From Gammaproteobacteria bacterium (lineage in GTDB: Bacteria; Pseudomonadota; Gammaproteobacteria; Burkholderiales; Nitrosomonadaceae), in NCBI GenBank assembly GCA_015709635.1, contig CP054180.1, positions 2,666,001-2,730,000 of the forward strand: a DNA stretch of 64,000 nucleotides, given 5' to 3'. Below are positions 54,273 through 63,904 of this stretch, in pieces. The notes under the pieces were generated by a model. The model had not been told where the DNA came from. It saw only the letters and a program-made list of their open reading frames with translations, and searched no databases. The stretch's first letter is position 1; each line of letters opens with the position of its first letter. Both the position numbers and the translations under genes were made by a program.

Positions 54273-55801
54273 GCATTGCTCCTGAACGGATTTTCGACGT
54301 AAGCACAATCATCAGAAAGACGGCGTAACAGCCCCAAAGTCCTTAAGCGCTGCTCTAAGCGCTGTGTATTCAGCATAAAAGCGTTCTGATCGGTTGGAAG
54401 AACCCCAAACGCTCGTTCTGCCTCACTGGCGCCAATAACCAGTCGAAAACGGTCATATAGCTTGGCAAGAAACCGATGGTACTCTTCGCGGCCTTCGTCA
54501 ACAGTACAAATGACAAGCGCTTTGAGCAGCAAGTCATCAGGCGAGTACCATGTACCCGCACCTCGGCGTGATACTGCCAACCCAATTTGCCTTGCCCATT
54601 CCATATGTACTTTCGCAACGTGTTGTTCGTGACGCTTCTCTGCGTAACCTCTAAGGGCTTCAAATATTGCCTCCGGATCGCCTGAAGGCGAGCCCTCATC
54701 GTATTGCCATTCGTAGCGTTCTGTTAGATATTCTCTTACAGCTTCCGATGGTGCTCTTGCTTGCAACGCGGCACTCCACCGCTCGTCTTTTTTGGCAGAT
54801 TCTATATACGCACGAACCGCACGCGTTGATAGCATTCGATTTGCTCCGAAATTTTCCTTCGAAAGTTCAAACAACGTTGATCTTCGTGGTGAAGCTATTT
54901 CCAATACAAATTTGGGCTCGCTTGAATCACCAATCTCTTCATTGGCGCGTCGCAGCATATAAAGCAGCATGTGCAAAGCTGAAAGGCGCATCAATGGATC
55001 GAACAGTACCTCCCCAGATAGGTCTAATTTGAGAAGCTGAGTCCATGTTTCCGCAAGCTCTTCATATTCAGGGCGCTTGGCAAAAGGAAGATAGCCAATT
55101 GTGCTTGAAACTGGATTTGAATCGATTCGGTAACCCTCCGGCAACAATGCACGAACCACACGATTCCATGTCTCGCCTGGCCGCAGTAACTTCTCTGAAA
55201 TCATCTTCGCTATTTCTACACCCTTGCCACTGCGATTTAGCATCAGGTAAAGCAATTCACCGCTTCGTGCGAAGAAGCGTCGATCTGGGCTTCCTTTTAC
55301 ATTTGCGGGCAAATCTGCATAGAGACAATTTGGGCCGTATGGAAATAGAAAACGGGAACTCCATCGGCGCTGACGATGTGGCTCAATTGCTGTCGTCTGG
55401 AAGAACTCGACTACACGAGCAAGCCGTGTGAACGACCCAAAACGCTCTTGCAGATATTCAAAGTTATTGTCTGTAGAAAATGTCTTTAACCATGCACGCC
55501 ACCGCTCCGGGTCAGATTGATAGTTATCCTCAATATAACGAATATGAGGGTTATTAAAAACCAATTGCCGTATTGGAATTAGCCGTGGAATATAGTAGGT
55601 AAACGATTCATGTGTTCCGTCGCGTTCTCCCTCATGTAGCGCTTTGCCCTCGGCCTGTCTTGACTGAAAGATTGCAAGGAACTCTAGAAATACAAGCCAT
55701 GGCGTCTGGTCATTGTATAGGCGGTGTCCCCAAATAGCCTCATCAACCCAAACATTAACATCGTTTCTGTATTTGGCAGGAGCCTCGAGACGTTTATTCA
55801 T
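54269..55801 (-). CDS. DptG/SspG-like restriction component
   Basis: This 510-aa protein is mainly alpha-helical, with no P-loop or nuclease motif that I can identify. Its assignment rests on its place between the P-loop protein (F) and the FtsK-like protein (H), as in dptFGH/sspFGH loci, and on comparable length. Recognisable features are the W-rich N-terminus (YRNDVNVWVDEAIWGHRLYN) and several WTQLLKLDL-type helices. It has 4-nt overlaps on both sides, showing strict translational coupling. It is thought to work as part of a restriction complex with F and H. Confidence 0.6.
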   Translation of the reverse strand: MNKRLEAPAKYRNDVNVWVDEAIWGHRLYNDQTPWLVFLEFLAIFQSRQAEGKALHEGERDGTHESFTYYIPRLIPIRQLVFNNPHIRYIEDNYQSDPERWRAWLKTFSTDNNFEYLQERFGSFTRLARVVEFFQTTAIEPHRQRRWSSRFLFPYGPNCLYADLPANVKGSPDRRFFARSGELLYLMLNRSGKGVEIAKMISEKLLRPGETWNRVVRALLPEGYRIDSNPVSSTIGYLPFAKRPEYEELAETWTQLLKLDLSGEVLFDPLMRLSALHMLLYMLRRANEEIGDSSEPKFVLEIASPRRSTLFELSKENFGANRMLSTRAVRAYIESAKKDERWSAALQARAPSEAVREYLTERYEWQYDEGSPSGDPEAIFEALRGYAEKRHEQHVAKVHMEWARQIGLAVSRRGAGTWYSPDDLLLKALVICTVDEGREEYHRFLAKLYDRFRLVIGASEAERAFGVLPTDQNAFMLNTQRLEQRLRTLGLLRRLSDDCAYVENPFRSNA

Positions 55802-57630
55802 GAGCCTAACCTGATACGAATGTTGTCGGCATGCGCTCGCCCACGCTCATCAACTGTTAGCGCTTGTAAACTGATTTCATCACCTGAAGGTTTTTCACCG
55901 ATCAGATCATCAAGCCTTTTAATGAGTCGCAATTTGAAATCGAGGAAATCCTCATTACACTGTCGCGAGAAGCTAGCTGGCAGGCTACCACTGGCCACGC
56001 GAACAAGATACTCAAAGTGAGTGAGTTGAAGAGTGAGACTATCAACGATGCCATCGCCTTGGCCCGCAGGATCAATAACTTGCAAGCATGGTGTCGCGCC
56101 ATCCGCTCCTACTGCAAAGCTGAGATAGGGGTCTCTTCGATGTCTAGTTGTCGGCAGGCAATAATTGAGGAGAGACGCTATCCGACCCCGTCCGTCACCT
56201 CCAGAGGAGGCAAGATATAGTTCTGCACCATCATCAATCATCATGCCACAAAACGTTCTGTTGAGCCCCCGGACCAAAAGTTCGGTCACGCGTGACACAT
56301 CACTGCTATTTGCTAGCCCGTCTAAAAACGTTAAAAACCTGCCTGACGCTTGATAAATGGTTAATCGCCAGGGGTCCAAAGCACTTTCCGTCGGCAAAGA
56401 AAAGAAAAGGCGCTGCCGTTGCCGGGACAGAGCGTTCATAAACTCCTCTATATTTTCCCGTTCCCCTTCAAGATAATCACGTAGACATGCTTCATAGGCC
56501 GATGCTCCGTAATGAGTGTCCATCGACACTAATTCTTTGTAAAGTGCCGAATCATCGTATATCCCGTAAATAAGTAAATTATCAAATTTGTTATCTGTTT
56601 CGCGTCCGATGCCGAAAGCTTCAAGTGTATTGAAAACCTGGTATTGTTGCCGCTGACGTTCAGGCAGGTTTGTTCCGAACACATTTGCGTAGGGATTTGT
56701 CAGTCGATAATCTTGTTTTTCTGCTCTATTCTTCGCCGTTCGACAAGTCAACAAAATTTGCTGCCCTTGCCGGTCGCCCAAAAGAATGTTTACGCCCAGG
56801 AGAAGAAGGTCTCGGATAGGTATATGCATGCGGTTGGCGCGGGCAAGCTTCATCAACTCTCCCAGACGCTTTCGAAATACCGACCCGTTACTTCCATTGC
56901 GGAGTCGTTCCCGATTTATACGAATGGGGCAAGTCGTTGATCCATCTTTATTGAGTAAGTCACAGCCTTCGCATTGTGACCATTGAGGATGTGCGACAAT
57001 CTGTTCGACGAGCTCCTGAAAATGCTCAGATGCATCAAGACGGCTAAGATTGAAAAGATCCAAATTAAGAGCGTCGTCACTTGTTCGCTCATCAACTAGC
57101 ATATCCTCTACAGTTTTGAAAACCTTATGCGCTTCTTCTCCTTGGGAATCCGACCAATCACGCCAGCTGGCGAGAAGTTGACCGTCATTGGCTGCCACAA
57201 GATAAACATTGTTTGCACTACCGCCAGTCACTGCAAGGGCCAGATTGGCGAGCGCGTTGTTTTTCTCGCTTACTGTCAATTCGCTCAAATCTTTAATAAT
57301 CGTAAGCGTTTTTCTGGAAGCAGGAAGTGAGAGAGAGACAATTTTCTCGCCTGCTTTCCATTGCTCAGGATCGCCGCCGAAATTCGTCCAGATTCGTCGG
57401 CAGTGGTATGTTTTGCCATCACCGGCTGTCCCCGTCAGTATCACATTGCGAGGCACCGATGACTCAAAGTTCTCCTGAACTTTCTGCAATCTGGCAGGAG
57501 TAATGTGAATTGCAGGATCAATCCCATGCCGTTCTATCTCGGATTGAATTAGTTCGTCGTACATGTTGTCCCCAGCAGGGATAGGCCCGTAATGCCGCAA
57601 GAAAGAAATCAAATTGTTAATATGAGTCAT
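55798..57630 (-). CDS. DptF/SspF-like P-loop restriction component
   Basis: This 610-aa protein has Walker A VILTGTAGDGKTYH (G67-T74) and a Walker B-like segment KTLTIIKDLSELT. A possible zinc cluster lies in SQCEGCDLLNKDGSTTCPIR and is followed by RLRNGSNGSVFRKRLGELMK and helical regions. This matches the DptF family of phosphorothioation-dependent restriction proteins. It starts 80 nt after the SspD-like gene in an A+T-rich gap that may hold an internal promoter, and overlaps the G-like gene by 4 nt. Confidence 0.65.
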   Translation of the reverse strand: MTHINNLISFLRHYGPIPAGDNMYDELIQSEIERHGIDPAIHITPARLQKVQENFESSVPRNVILTGTAGDGKTYHCRRIWTNFGGDPEQWKAGEKIVSLSLPASRKTLTIIKDLSELTVSEKNNALANLALAVTGGSANNVYLVAANDGQLLASWRDWSDSQGEEAHKVFKTVEDMLVDERTSDDALNLDLFNLSRLDASEHFQELVEQIVAHPQWSQCEGCDLLNKDGSTTCPIRINRERLRNGSNGSVFRKRLGELMKLARANRMHIPIRDLLLLGVNILLGDRQGQQILLTCRTAKNRAEKQDYRLTNPYANVFGTNLPERQRQQYQVFNTLEAFGIGRETDNKFDNLLIYGIYDDSALYKELVSMDTHYGASAYEACLRDYLEGERENIEEFMNALSRQRQRLFFSLPTESALDPWRLTIYQASGRFLTFLDGLANSSDVSRVTELLVRGLNRTFCGMMIDDGAELYLASSGGDGRGRIASLLNYCLPTTRHRRDPYLSFAVGADGATPCLQVIDPAGQGDGIVDSLTLQLTHFEYLVRVASGSLPASFSRQCNEDFLDFKLRLIKRLDDLIGEKPSGDEISLQALTVDERGRAHADNIRIRLGS

Positions 57631-57710
57631 ACTATCGAATTATGTTGTAAGAATATTCTTTGATATCAAAATTAAATTCTGTTTGAATAATCTAAATTTG
57701 TTTGTAAAGA

Positions 57711-58502
57711 TTACAAAGAACAAATCAAACAAGATTCATCGGTTTCTTCTTCAGCAATTGATGCGAGCGTGACTTGCCAACTTTTAACCGGGAGGGATTG
57801 TGATTTTTGATTTGCGTTCAGCTTAATTTCTTCTGACCGGGCTTCAAGTTCGTCCAAGCTTTCTCCTTGTGACCAGGTGTAACGTGTATCTGTTTCGGCA
57901 TCAAATTTTTCATAGTGCTTTGCCGCTTTAAATAAATCTGGGTGGCGTTCTTTGAGACCAACCCATTCAGATTTACGCTGAAAAAAACAAAAATAACATC
58001 CTGACCTGCTACGCCATTCATAGTAAGCAGGAATACCAAGACCAGAATCATTCAAAATGCGCATGATATCAGCATATACAAGACCTGCTTCTTTAAAAGG
58101 AAATACTGCCTTGATATTAGGTTTAGTACTTATATATCCTTCTCGATCTTCATCAGCACGTATTCCTACATAGCTAACGACGACATCATCACCTGCAAAT
58201 TTTTCAAATGGTTTTATCTTGAGTTCACGAGTACACCAGCGAGTATTAGCCGATGGAAGAAAATTGTTATATTGATTTTTAAGAAGGTGATCAAAAGTCC
58301 GTGTAGCATTGATACGAGCAATAGGCTTGCCAAGGTAAGCCTCCAATTTATCCAAGTATTCATAAGTCTCGGGTAGTTCAGCACCTGTATCAGTAAAGAA
58401 GTATTCCATCTGTGGCACCTTGTCTCGCATAAAAATTGCAAGCGCAGAACTATCTTTACCTCCAGAAAGACCAAGAACGTGACGTATTTTTTTATCGCTC
58501 AT
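57711..58502 (-). CDS. SspD/DndC-like PAPS-reductase-fold ATP pyrophosphatase
   Basis: This 263-aa protein of the PAPS reductase/ATP-pyrophosphatase superfamily has the PP-loop LGLSGGKDSSA at 11-20 and the strand EYFFTDTGAELPETYEYL. It has a TRWCTRELKIKP motif (C90) and a GCYFC pair (C169, C172). In phosphorothioation systems this enzyme activates the DNA phosphate or sulfur carrier for sulfur insertion. Its compact size and its partners (DUF4007 protein and SspC-like ATPase) favour SspD over DndC. I start it at 58502, with AGGAG 7 nt upstream; this gives an 11-nt overlap with sspC, whereas the ATG at 58574 would overlap by 83 nt. The C-terminal CLICSL may hold further thiols. Confidence 0.75.
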   Translation of the reverse strand: MSDKKIRHVLGLSGGKDSSALAIFMRDKVPQMEYFFTDTGAELPETYEYLDKLEAYLGKPIARINATRTFDHLLKNQYNNFLPSANTRWCTRELKIKPFEKFAGDDVVVSYVGIRADEDREGYISTKPNIKAVFPFKEAGLVYADIMRILNDSGLGIPAYYEWRSRSGCYFCFFQRKSEWVGLKERHPDLFKAAKHYEKFDAETDTRYTWSQGESLDELEARSEEIKLNANQKSQSLPVKSWQVTLASIAEEETDESCLICSL

Positions 58503-61500
58503 TACTTGCTCCTGTTTCTTTTTTAGATGATAAATTATTATCTCTATTCTTTTGATTCGCAATGTGTTCTTCAAAAAGCTGAGCTAGAAGTGCTAAACGA
58601 AGATCTTCTGAAGGCAAATCACTCAGCATGCGCTGAATCAATTCGAATTTTTCGCTTATGGCTTTTTTCTTGGATTCATCAAGTGAAATAATAGCATCAT
58701 GATCATTCCCACCTTGACGCACTGTTCGGAGCATTACCACCTCAATTTGAGTGTTGTGAGAAGATGGCGCGCTATCTTCATAGTGAATACGCAAACGTTC
58801 CAGATCTCGCAAACGTTTTGAAAATTCAACAAGACGGTATTCCGCTATATTGATATCTTCATCTAACCATTTTTCAGGAGGTTTGCGAGCGACGAAAGTG
58901 GCCAGGCTATTTAGCCAATGTCCGTCATCACCATAGGGATCAGCTAAACGACCCAAAAATGCCTTTAATCCATGTGTATCAATTGTATATGTTTGAAGAG
59001 GGCCATAGCGTCCGCGCAAACGTTCACGCAATTCTGAGAACGCAACTTTCTCATTCTCATTAAAGCTATTTTTAAGCATCATCCGAAACTCGCTCAGCAA
59101 ACTATGATAGGCAATTCGCAGTTCTGAGAATATTGACTTTAATTCTTTGGAAAAATCTTCAAGTACTTCAATTGTTGTTTCTGCGCCGATGGGTTTGAAT
59201 CCGCAGGCAACCGGCAATTCTCTAAACAACAATTGTGCAGGGGATTTGGCTGCAAAGAAATGCTCACGTACTTTCTGTGCTTTTTCAGAAATACGTTTGG
59301 TTCGCTTTGTATAATCCGGCAAATTGACCATAAACCTAGATAGTGGTTTAAGTACTGCCATCATATTAACCTCAGCAGGGTCATCAAGTGTAATTGCTTG
59401 AGCATATTTCTTGAAAAGCTGGTCTCTAAGATGATCAATTCTGAGGCGCTGAATTGAGAATATCTCAGGCGACTTCAAGATTTTTTCCAACAATTCCTGA
59501 GTTAGGAATGGTGAGTAATAACCATCTTCGTAGATAACAATTTCTTCCTTATAAACCAAATAAGCTGCAAGAAAAAGTACTGGTAGTAGGCCTGATTTAA
59601 TACCATACGGTGGATTTAATAATTCTTGGTAAAGTTGAGAGATCGCTAGAGGATTCTGCTCGGTACGACTTAAGAAGTTATCAATTGCTTCCCAAAGGGA
59701 TTGGATACCTCTATCTGATGCTAACTGGGATTCCGGTACTGTAAATTGCCACCCTTGATTCGTCTTAGAATGAAGGCCAGTAGCTCGAAGAATAGAGCGA
59801 TAGATCGCTTTCTCTGGTGGGAATTTTTTAATTCCTAGATCTTCAATAGACTCCATTTCAAGCATAGCAAGCAGTAATTTCTTACGGCCAGCTATTGCAC
59901 TTGAAGAAGGTTTTTCACGATTGATCAGTTCATTATGTAAATGCGGTGTTTTAGAGTAATTACTTTTCAACACTAAAGTTAGTAGCTCTTGGAATGCACG
60001 TTTATTATTTACTTTGTAGCGGCGAGCACCCCAATGCCAAGTCGATTTACTTGGTTCTTCAAGAATACTTGAGATAACCTGTCTTTCATTCTTGATAGCG
60101 ACAGTCAACCTATCTTTGAGCTCACGTTGAGCAATCGGATCGGATGCTAATTCAGGACTACTATGCTGGACCTTTTGCAAAGCGATAATCTCAATCAAAG
60201 ATTCTTTCAATGTTGCACTTGAATCTATAATTGCACCGATTGCTAGTGAACACCCGAGTGTACCTAAGCAGCTTTCAAAGAGAGCTTCATCTTCCCCCGT
60301 TTCTGACAAACATAAATATAGTGTAGGTTCATCTGTTGAAACGATTTGATTTGTATTAAATCTATCAATAAATATTGGTCTGAAATATCGTAGCGTGCCT
60401 ATTTCAATCCCATAACGTCGGGCAACGACAGGTTGCAAAGGTTTTTTTTCATTAAGTGTCTCAGCAAGATGAGCGCTGGTCATCTGCGCTTTTTGCTCTT
60501 GTACAGAAGCTTCTAGATCAAAATCACTACCTTGCCATACACGATACTCGGCATTATATTTACGGTAAGTGATAATTGATTTTTCTAGTAACGACTCCAA
60601 TGCGTGATTGATAATGTCTTCATTACCATCTCCACAAAGGGCAATAATTTCTTTTGATGCCTTTAATCCACCTTGAGCACTGATAATGTTAAGTAATCCG
60701 ATAGTTTTAAGTAATTGGATTTCCTGTATAGGTGCATCCCCTAAACGTTCCAACGCCATCACGACTTCTGCCCAGCGGCGGTGAGTTGCATGATCTGTGG
60801 TTAGTCCTGGCTGATTCAAAATGAAATACTGATAAATTTCCCAAGGCATTATCCAGGGCAATCGATCATCAGTAATTTCAAGATGAGTTAACGTATCAAG
60901 AAAACCATATGGCTCTTGACTACCTAAATAGGTAAATAAAGTACGTTCATTTTGTGCTACTTTTTGGCATAGCGTAGGCAACAATAATAAAGTTAAAGGA
61001 TGTAAGGGATAGCAGTTCTCAAATAATTTCTGAGCAGTTGCAACGCTCATTCCTGTGGGTAAAGCATTGACCAAAGCGAGTGATTTTACTATGTGATCAC
61101 ATTGAGTAGATTTCCGTACGATAATATCGTTATCAAAACTAGAAATCAGCGATGCCGAAAGAATTCGTAGAGTTTGTTCAGCGGATTCAAGAAATGGTAC
61201 ATTTTCAAAACGACCTTGTACTTTTTTCCACTCATTTTTAAGCTTCTCACCAAATCCTTGGAAATATTGTTCGAAAGCTTGATGTAATAGAACTACAAAA
61301 TGCAGTGGAATTAAATTGGGCTTAAAAGCAGACTCCGCAATTGCTTGTAACAAAAATACATCATTAGCATTGCGATTCCTCGCTTCGAATTCCAGAAATT
61401 TGCCTAACTCATCAATTATGATAAGGATGCCAGCTCCTTGCGCTCGATGAACAGCCTTCTGAAGCTCTGAAATTAGTTCAGTTACTTTTGAAGTGGTAAC

Positions 61501-61995
61501 GAAGTCAGACTCTGATATAGCCTGAAGCTGCTTAAGAATTTCCGGCAAAGGCTCTAGCTTTTTACCAAAAAAAACTTGAGCACCTGTAAGCATAGCTTTC
61601 GTAAGTCTTCTACTAAGTGCTTCTGGACTACCCGTTAAATTGATACAGCAATAACCACCAGTTCCGGTGAGTTCTTGTGTAATCTTTTTGGCCATACCCT
61701 CATCTGTATTTTTTAATACATTCATTGCATGTTGCCATGTTGCAGATCCTGGGTTACCTAATAATTGGCTAAGAAATAAGCCAAATGCTGATTTCCCTGA
61801 TCCATAAGGCCCTACTAATGCCCATGCACGGGGCGTTTCTTTAGTATTAATTGTGTCGATGACACGACCCAACGTTTGAACAGCACGATGTGTGGGAATA
61901 TAAGTACATGCACTTGAATTTTCTTCAGAATCTCGTTCCAGATTAATCGATCTGGTGTAATGCGTGTTAACCTTCAAAAGGTTTATCAGTCTCAT
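58492..61995 (-). CDS. SspC-like P-loop ATPase
   Basis: This large ATPase (1167 aa) has an N-terminal P-loop: Walker A VGPYGSGKSAFG at 61-72 and Walker B ILIIIDELGKFLEF with D195/E196. Several helical and winged-helix-like regions and a coiled C-terminus follow. Together with the DUF4007 protein and the PAPS-reductase-like protein it makes up the SspBCD core, in which SspC supplies ATPase activity during sulfur incorporation. The start overlaps the previous stop by 4 nt. It is unlike DndD, which is SMC-like with a long central coiled coil. Confidence 0.7.
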   Translation of the reverse strand: MRLINLLKVNTHYTRSINLERDSEENSSACTYIPTHRAVQTLGRVIDTINTKETPRAWALVGPYGSGKSAFGLFLSQLLGNPGSATWQHAMNVLKNTDEGMAKKITQELTGTGGYCCINLTGSPEALSRRLTKAMLTGAQVFFGKKLEPLPEILKQLQAISESDFVTTSKVTELISELQKAVHRAQGAGILIIIDELGKFLEFEARNRNANDVFLLQAIAESAFKPNLIPLHFVVLLHQAFEQYFQGFGEKLKNEWKKVQGRFENVPFLESAEQTLRILSASLISSFDNDIIVRKSTQCDHIVKSLALVNALPTGMSVATAQKLFENCYPLHPLTLLLLPTLCQKVAQNERTLFTYLGSQEPYGFLDTLTHLEITDDRLPWIMPWEIYQYFILNQPGLTTDHATHRRWAEVVMALERLGDAPIQEIQLLKTIGLLNIISAQGGLKASKEIIALCGDGNEDIINHALESLLEKSIITYRKYNAEYRVWQGSDFDLEASVQEQKAQMTSAHLAETLNEKKPLQPVVARRYGIEIGTLRYFRPIFIDRFNTNQIVSTDEPTLYLCLSETGEDEALFESCLGTLGCSLAIGAIIDSSATLKESLIEIIALQKVQHSSPELASDPIAQRELKDRLTVAIKNERQVISSILEEPSKSTWHWGARRYKVNNKRAFQELLTLVLKSNYSKTPHLHNELINREKPSSSAIAGRKKLLLAMLEMESIEDLGIKKFPPEKAIYRSILRATGLHSKTNQGWQFTVPESQLASDRGIQSLWEAIDNFLSRTEQNPLAISQLYQELLNPPYGIKSGLLPVLFLAAYLVYKEEIVIYEDGYYSPFLTQELLEKILKSPEIFSIQRLRIDHLRDQLFKKYAQAITLDDPAEVNMMAVLKPLSRFMVNLPDYTKRTKRISEKAQKVREHFFAAKSPAQLLFRELPVACGFKPIGAETTIEVLEDFSKELKSIFSELRIAYHSLLSEFRMMLKNSFNENEKVAFSELRERLRGRYGPLQTYTIDTHGLKAFLGRLADPYGDDGHWLNSLATFVARKPPEKWLDEDINIAEYRLVEFSKRLRDLERLRIHYEDSAPSSHNTQIEVVMLRTVRQGGNDHDAIISLDESKKKAISEKFELIQRMLSDLPSEDLRLALLAQLFEEHIANQKNRDNNLSSKKETGASNER

Positions 61996-62933
61996 GCTCT
62001 TATCTCCACCAATCGTGACTGGTTAGATTCTTCGTAATATTTATCTAATATATCCAATGGTTCAATTTGCTTGAGCATGTACAATTGATGAATACCGGCA
62101 GTTTCTCTCAGTTCAAAAACGCCAGGTAACCAAGCTATCATTTCTTCTAGTTTATCGATTAGCCCTTCTTCATTTAACCTATAGACGGCTCCTGGAGCAG
62201 CATAAAAACCATCACTGATCATTAATTTCTCGACAGGCAGGCTAGATAATCTAGAAACTTTGAAAACTTCCAGAACCGCATAGCTAAATGGCACGACTGG
62301 GAGATTCCAACGATTTTCAAGTTTAGACTCGTGATATTTTGAATTACCAATTTCATTAATCAACCCGAGAATAGCTAGCGGAGAGTCAAGTCCTTCTTCA
62401 ATTGGAGTTTTCTTAAAATCTATTGTCGGCTCGTATGTTCGTAGCATTAATGTGATATCACTTCTCAAAGTATTATCGGCAACTCGGCTACTTACATTCT
62501 CATGAACAAATACTTGCAAAGCTTCAAATAATTCTTTTTGTGTGAATTCGGGTTTGTGGAATCTATTGAAAAACCAGAAAAATGCTGTTGCATTCTCGGC
62601 ATTTGAAGCGATCAACCAATGGAGTAGCCAAATAGTGGCATCGTCTTCTAGATATGGATCATGTCCATTTTTTATATCAAATAGCCGTTTTCCTAGTACG
62701 GTCGATGTTAACGTATGTTTATTAGCTTCTAGAATTTGGCACGCAATAAGCCAATAGCGAATCGCATGAACCATGTTTTTACCCACGCCCAGAACAACTG
62801 TTGCATCATCCTTTTCAAAAATCGAGGAGTCTTCGCACCATGCTTTGAAGCCTTTTGTTAACCAACCAAAACGAAGTGTAAAGGTCTCATGACGACCAAA
62901 AGATACAGCAGAAGATTTATCAAATGGTTTCAT
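61992..62933 (-). CDS. DUF4007/SspB-like protein of DNA phosphorothioation
   Basis: This 313-aa protein begins FGRHETFTLRFGWLTKGFKA, the conserved start of the DUF4007 family. It continues with TVVLGVGKNMVHAIRYWLIA and a late FELRETAGIHQLYMLKQI segment. As I recall, DUF4007 proteins are the SspB partners that nick DNA in SspABCD phosphorothioation; the name SspB should be checked. It overlaps the RHH gene upstream and the SspC-like gene downstream by 4 nt each, so the three are one translational unit. Helix-rich, with no membrane segment. Confidence 0.7.
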   Translation of the reverse strand: MKPFDKSSAVSFGRHETFTLRFGWLTKGFKAWCEDSSIFEKDDATVVLGVGKNMVHAIRYWLIACQILEANKHTLTSTVLGKRLFDIKNGHDPYLEDDATIWLLHWLIASNAENATAFFWFFNRFHKPEFTQKELFEALQVFVHENVSSRVADNTLRSDITLMLRTYEPTIDFKKTPIEEGLDSPLAILGLINEIGNSKYHESKLENRWNLPVVPFSYAVLEVFKVSRLSSLPVEKLMISDGFYAAPGAVYRLNEEGLIDKLEEMIAWLPGVFELRETAGIHQLYMLKQIEPLDILDKYYEESNQSRLVEIRA

Positions 62934-63130
62934 TTTAAAGTATCCTTCATTTGATGTTCATCTTCATCAAAAGGTAAGGATCCTTGCGTGGTATTAGCCA
63001 AATAACTTTCCGCTGATAGAACGAACCAATCTTTAAGTGTAAGACCATTCTTCATTAATGTTGCATGCAGTGTCTTCTTCAATGCAGGATCAATCTCAAT
63101 CACTACACGTCCGCTTCTTCCAATGCTCAT
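62930..63130 (-). CDS. Small ribbon-helix-helix protein heading the defence operon
   Basis: This 66-aa protein, SGRVVIEIDPALKKTLHATL then MKNGLTLKDWFVLSAESYL, has the strand-helix-helix layout of Arc/MetJ-type DNA-binding proteins, with a short acidic tail. It is first in the operon and overlaps the SspB-like gene by 4 nt. A palindrome with TGTAA half-sites lies just upstream, so it probably represses its own operon. Such a regulator is not part of the core phosphorothioation machinery. Confidence 0.65.
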   Translation of the reverse strand: MSIGRSGRVVIEIDPALKKTLHATLMKNGLTLKDWFVLSAESYLANTTQGSLPFDEDEHQMKDTLK

Positions 63131-63146
63131 CTATCCCTCTATATGA

Positions 63147-63167
63147 TGTAACTTATGTAATATTACA
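63147..63167. promoter_or_regulatory. TGTAA-repeat palindrome, likely RHH operator
   Basis: TGTAATATTACA (63156-63167) is an exact 12-bp palindrome, with another TGTAA 9 bp away (63147-63151), about 20 nt upstream of the RHH start. Regularly spaced half-sites are the usual binding pattern of RHH repressors. Confidence 0.5.
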
Positions 63168-63228
63168 AATTGTGTTCCAATTTCTGGATTTAGTAAAGAT
63201 GCCCCTGATTTCGCAATTTTAATTACCG

Positions 63229-63434
63229 CATTCATTCATCATGCCCAGCAGCACGTTCTAAATACGCATCAATCACCGTTTGCTAACTATTAGCAACCCA
63301 ATATAACAATAAGGTATCTTTTTTATCGGCGGCAAATATTGCGTAACTAATGATCCGACCATTAAAAAGATTTATTAGAATCTCCGTATTCCGGCCTTCT
63401 CTGCTATGAAAAATCGAACTGTTTAATGGCCGAC
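63229..63434 (-). pseudogene. Degenerate ORF with in-frame stop
   Basis: On the minus strand a protein-like frame reads NSSIFHSREGRNTEILINLF then NGRIISYAIFAADKKDTLLL and YWVANS, meets TAG at 63284-63286, and continues QTVIDAYLERAAGHDE before TGA. No start codon or RBS is clear. I cannot name the family. The in-frame stop suggests a decayed gene. Confidence 0.35.
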
Positions 63435-63838
63435 TCTATAATGACTGAAAAAATTGGAAAGATTCCGGCCGTTGGTGAGATTCATCCAAGAGTATGATCC
63501 TATGGTGTACCAAATCATGAGTATTGGTAACTGCTGAATAAACCGGCAAAAAAATAATAGAGACCTCTGCAAAACGGGTTTCCTTCTTTGTAAAAACTTG
63601 TGCGCGCTTGACTTGAATATACTTAAATCGAACAGAAAAGCTCAAAAATACAGTTATGCCGCGTCTTTAATAATAATGACAAAACGCAGCCACATAATCC
63701 CGCCTATATAGAAGATCCAATACATAGACTTAGAGCAATCTGAAAAGCAATTCATTCAGGATTGAAATCCGACTGTGTCTTAAATTTGCAAATAAAATAA
63801 GTTTCCAGGTAAAAAATGTATAAGATGAATAAAAGTTA

Positions 63839-63868
63839 TTGATTTTTCACATTATACCCTGCTAGATT
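63839..63868 (+). promoter_or_regulatory. Possible hupB promoter
   Basis: TTGATT (63839-63844) and TAGATT (63863-63868) are spaced 18 nt apart, 36 nt upstream of the HU start. The match to sigma-70 consensus is moderate. Confidence 0.35.
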
Positions 63869-63904
63869 ACCATTCACTTCTTAAACCACTTTTAGGGCGT
63901 CCCC

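Larger units (their letters stand above)
63131..63904. other. Gene-poor stretch between the defence operon and hupB
   Basis: The 774 bp contain the operon operator (63147-63167), a degenerate ORF (63229-63434), and A+T-rich DNA before hupB. Other short open frames here have no supporting features. It is likely the right boundary of the island. Confidence 0.5.

Noticed and set aside
57711..58574. Calling the PAPS-reductase-like protein DndC and the locus a classical dndBCDE
   Set aside because: The partners are a DUF4007 protein and a non-SMC ATPase; no DndB, DndD or DndE homologue is seen, so an Ssp-type core fits better.
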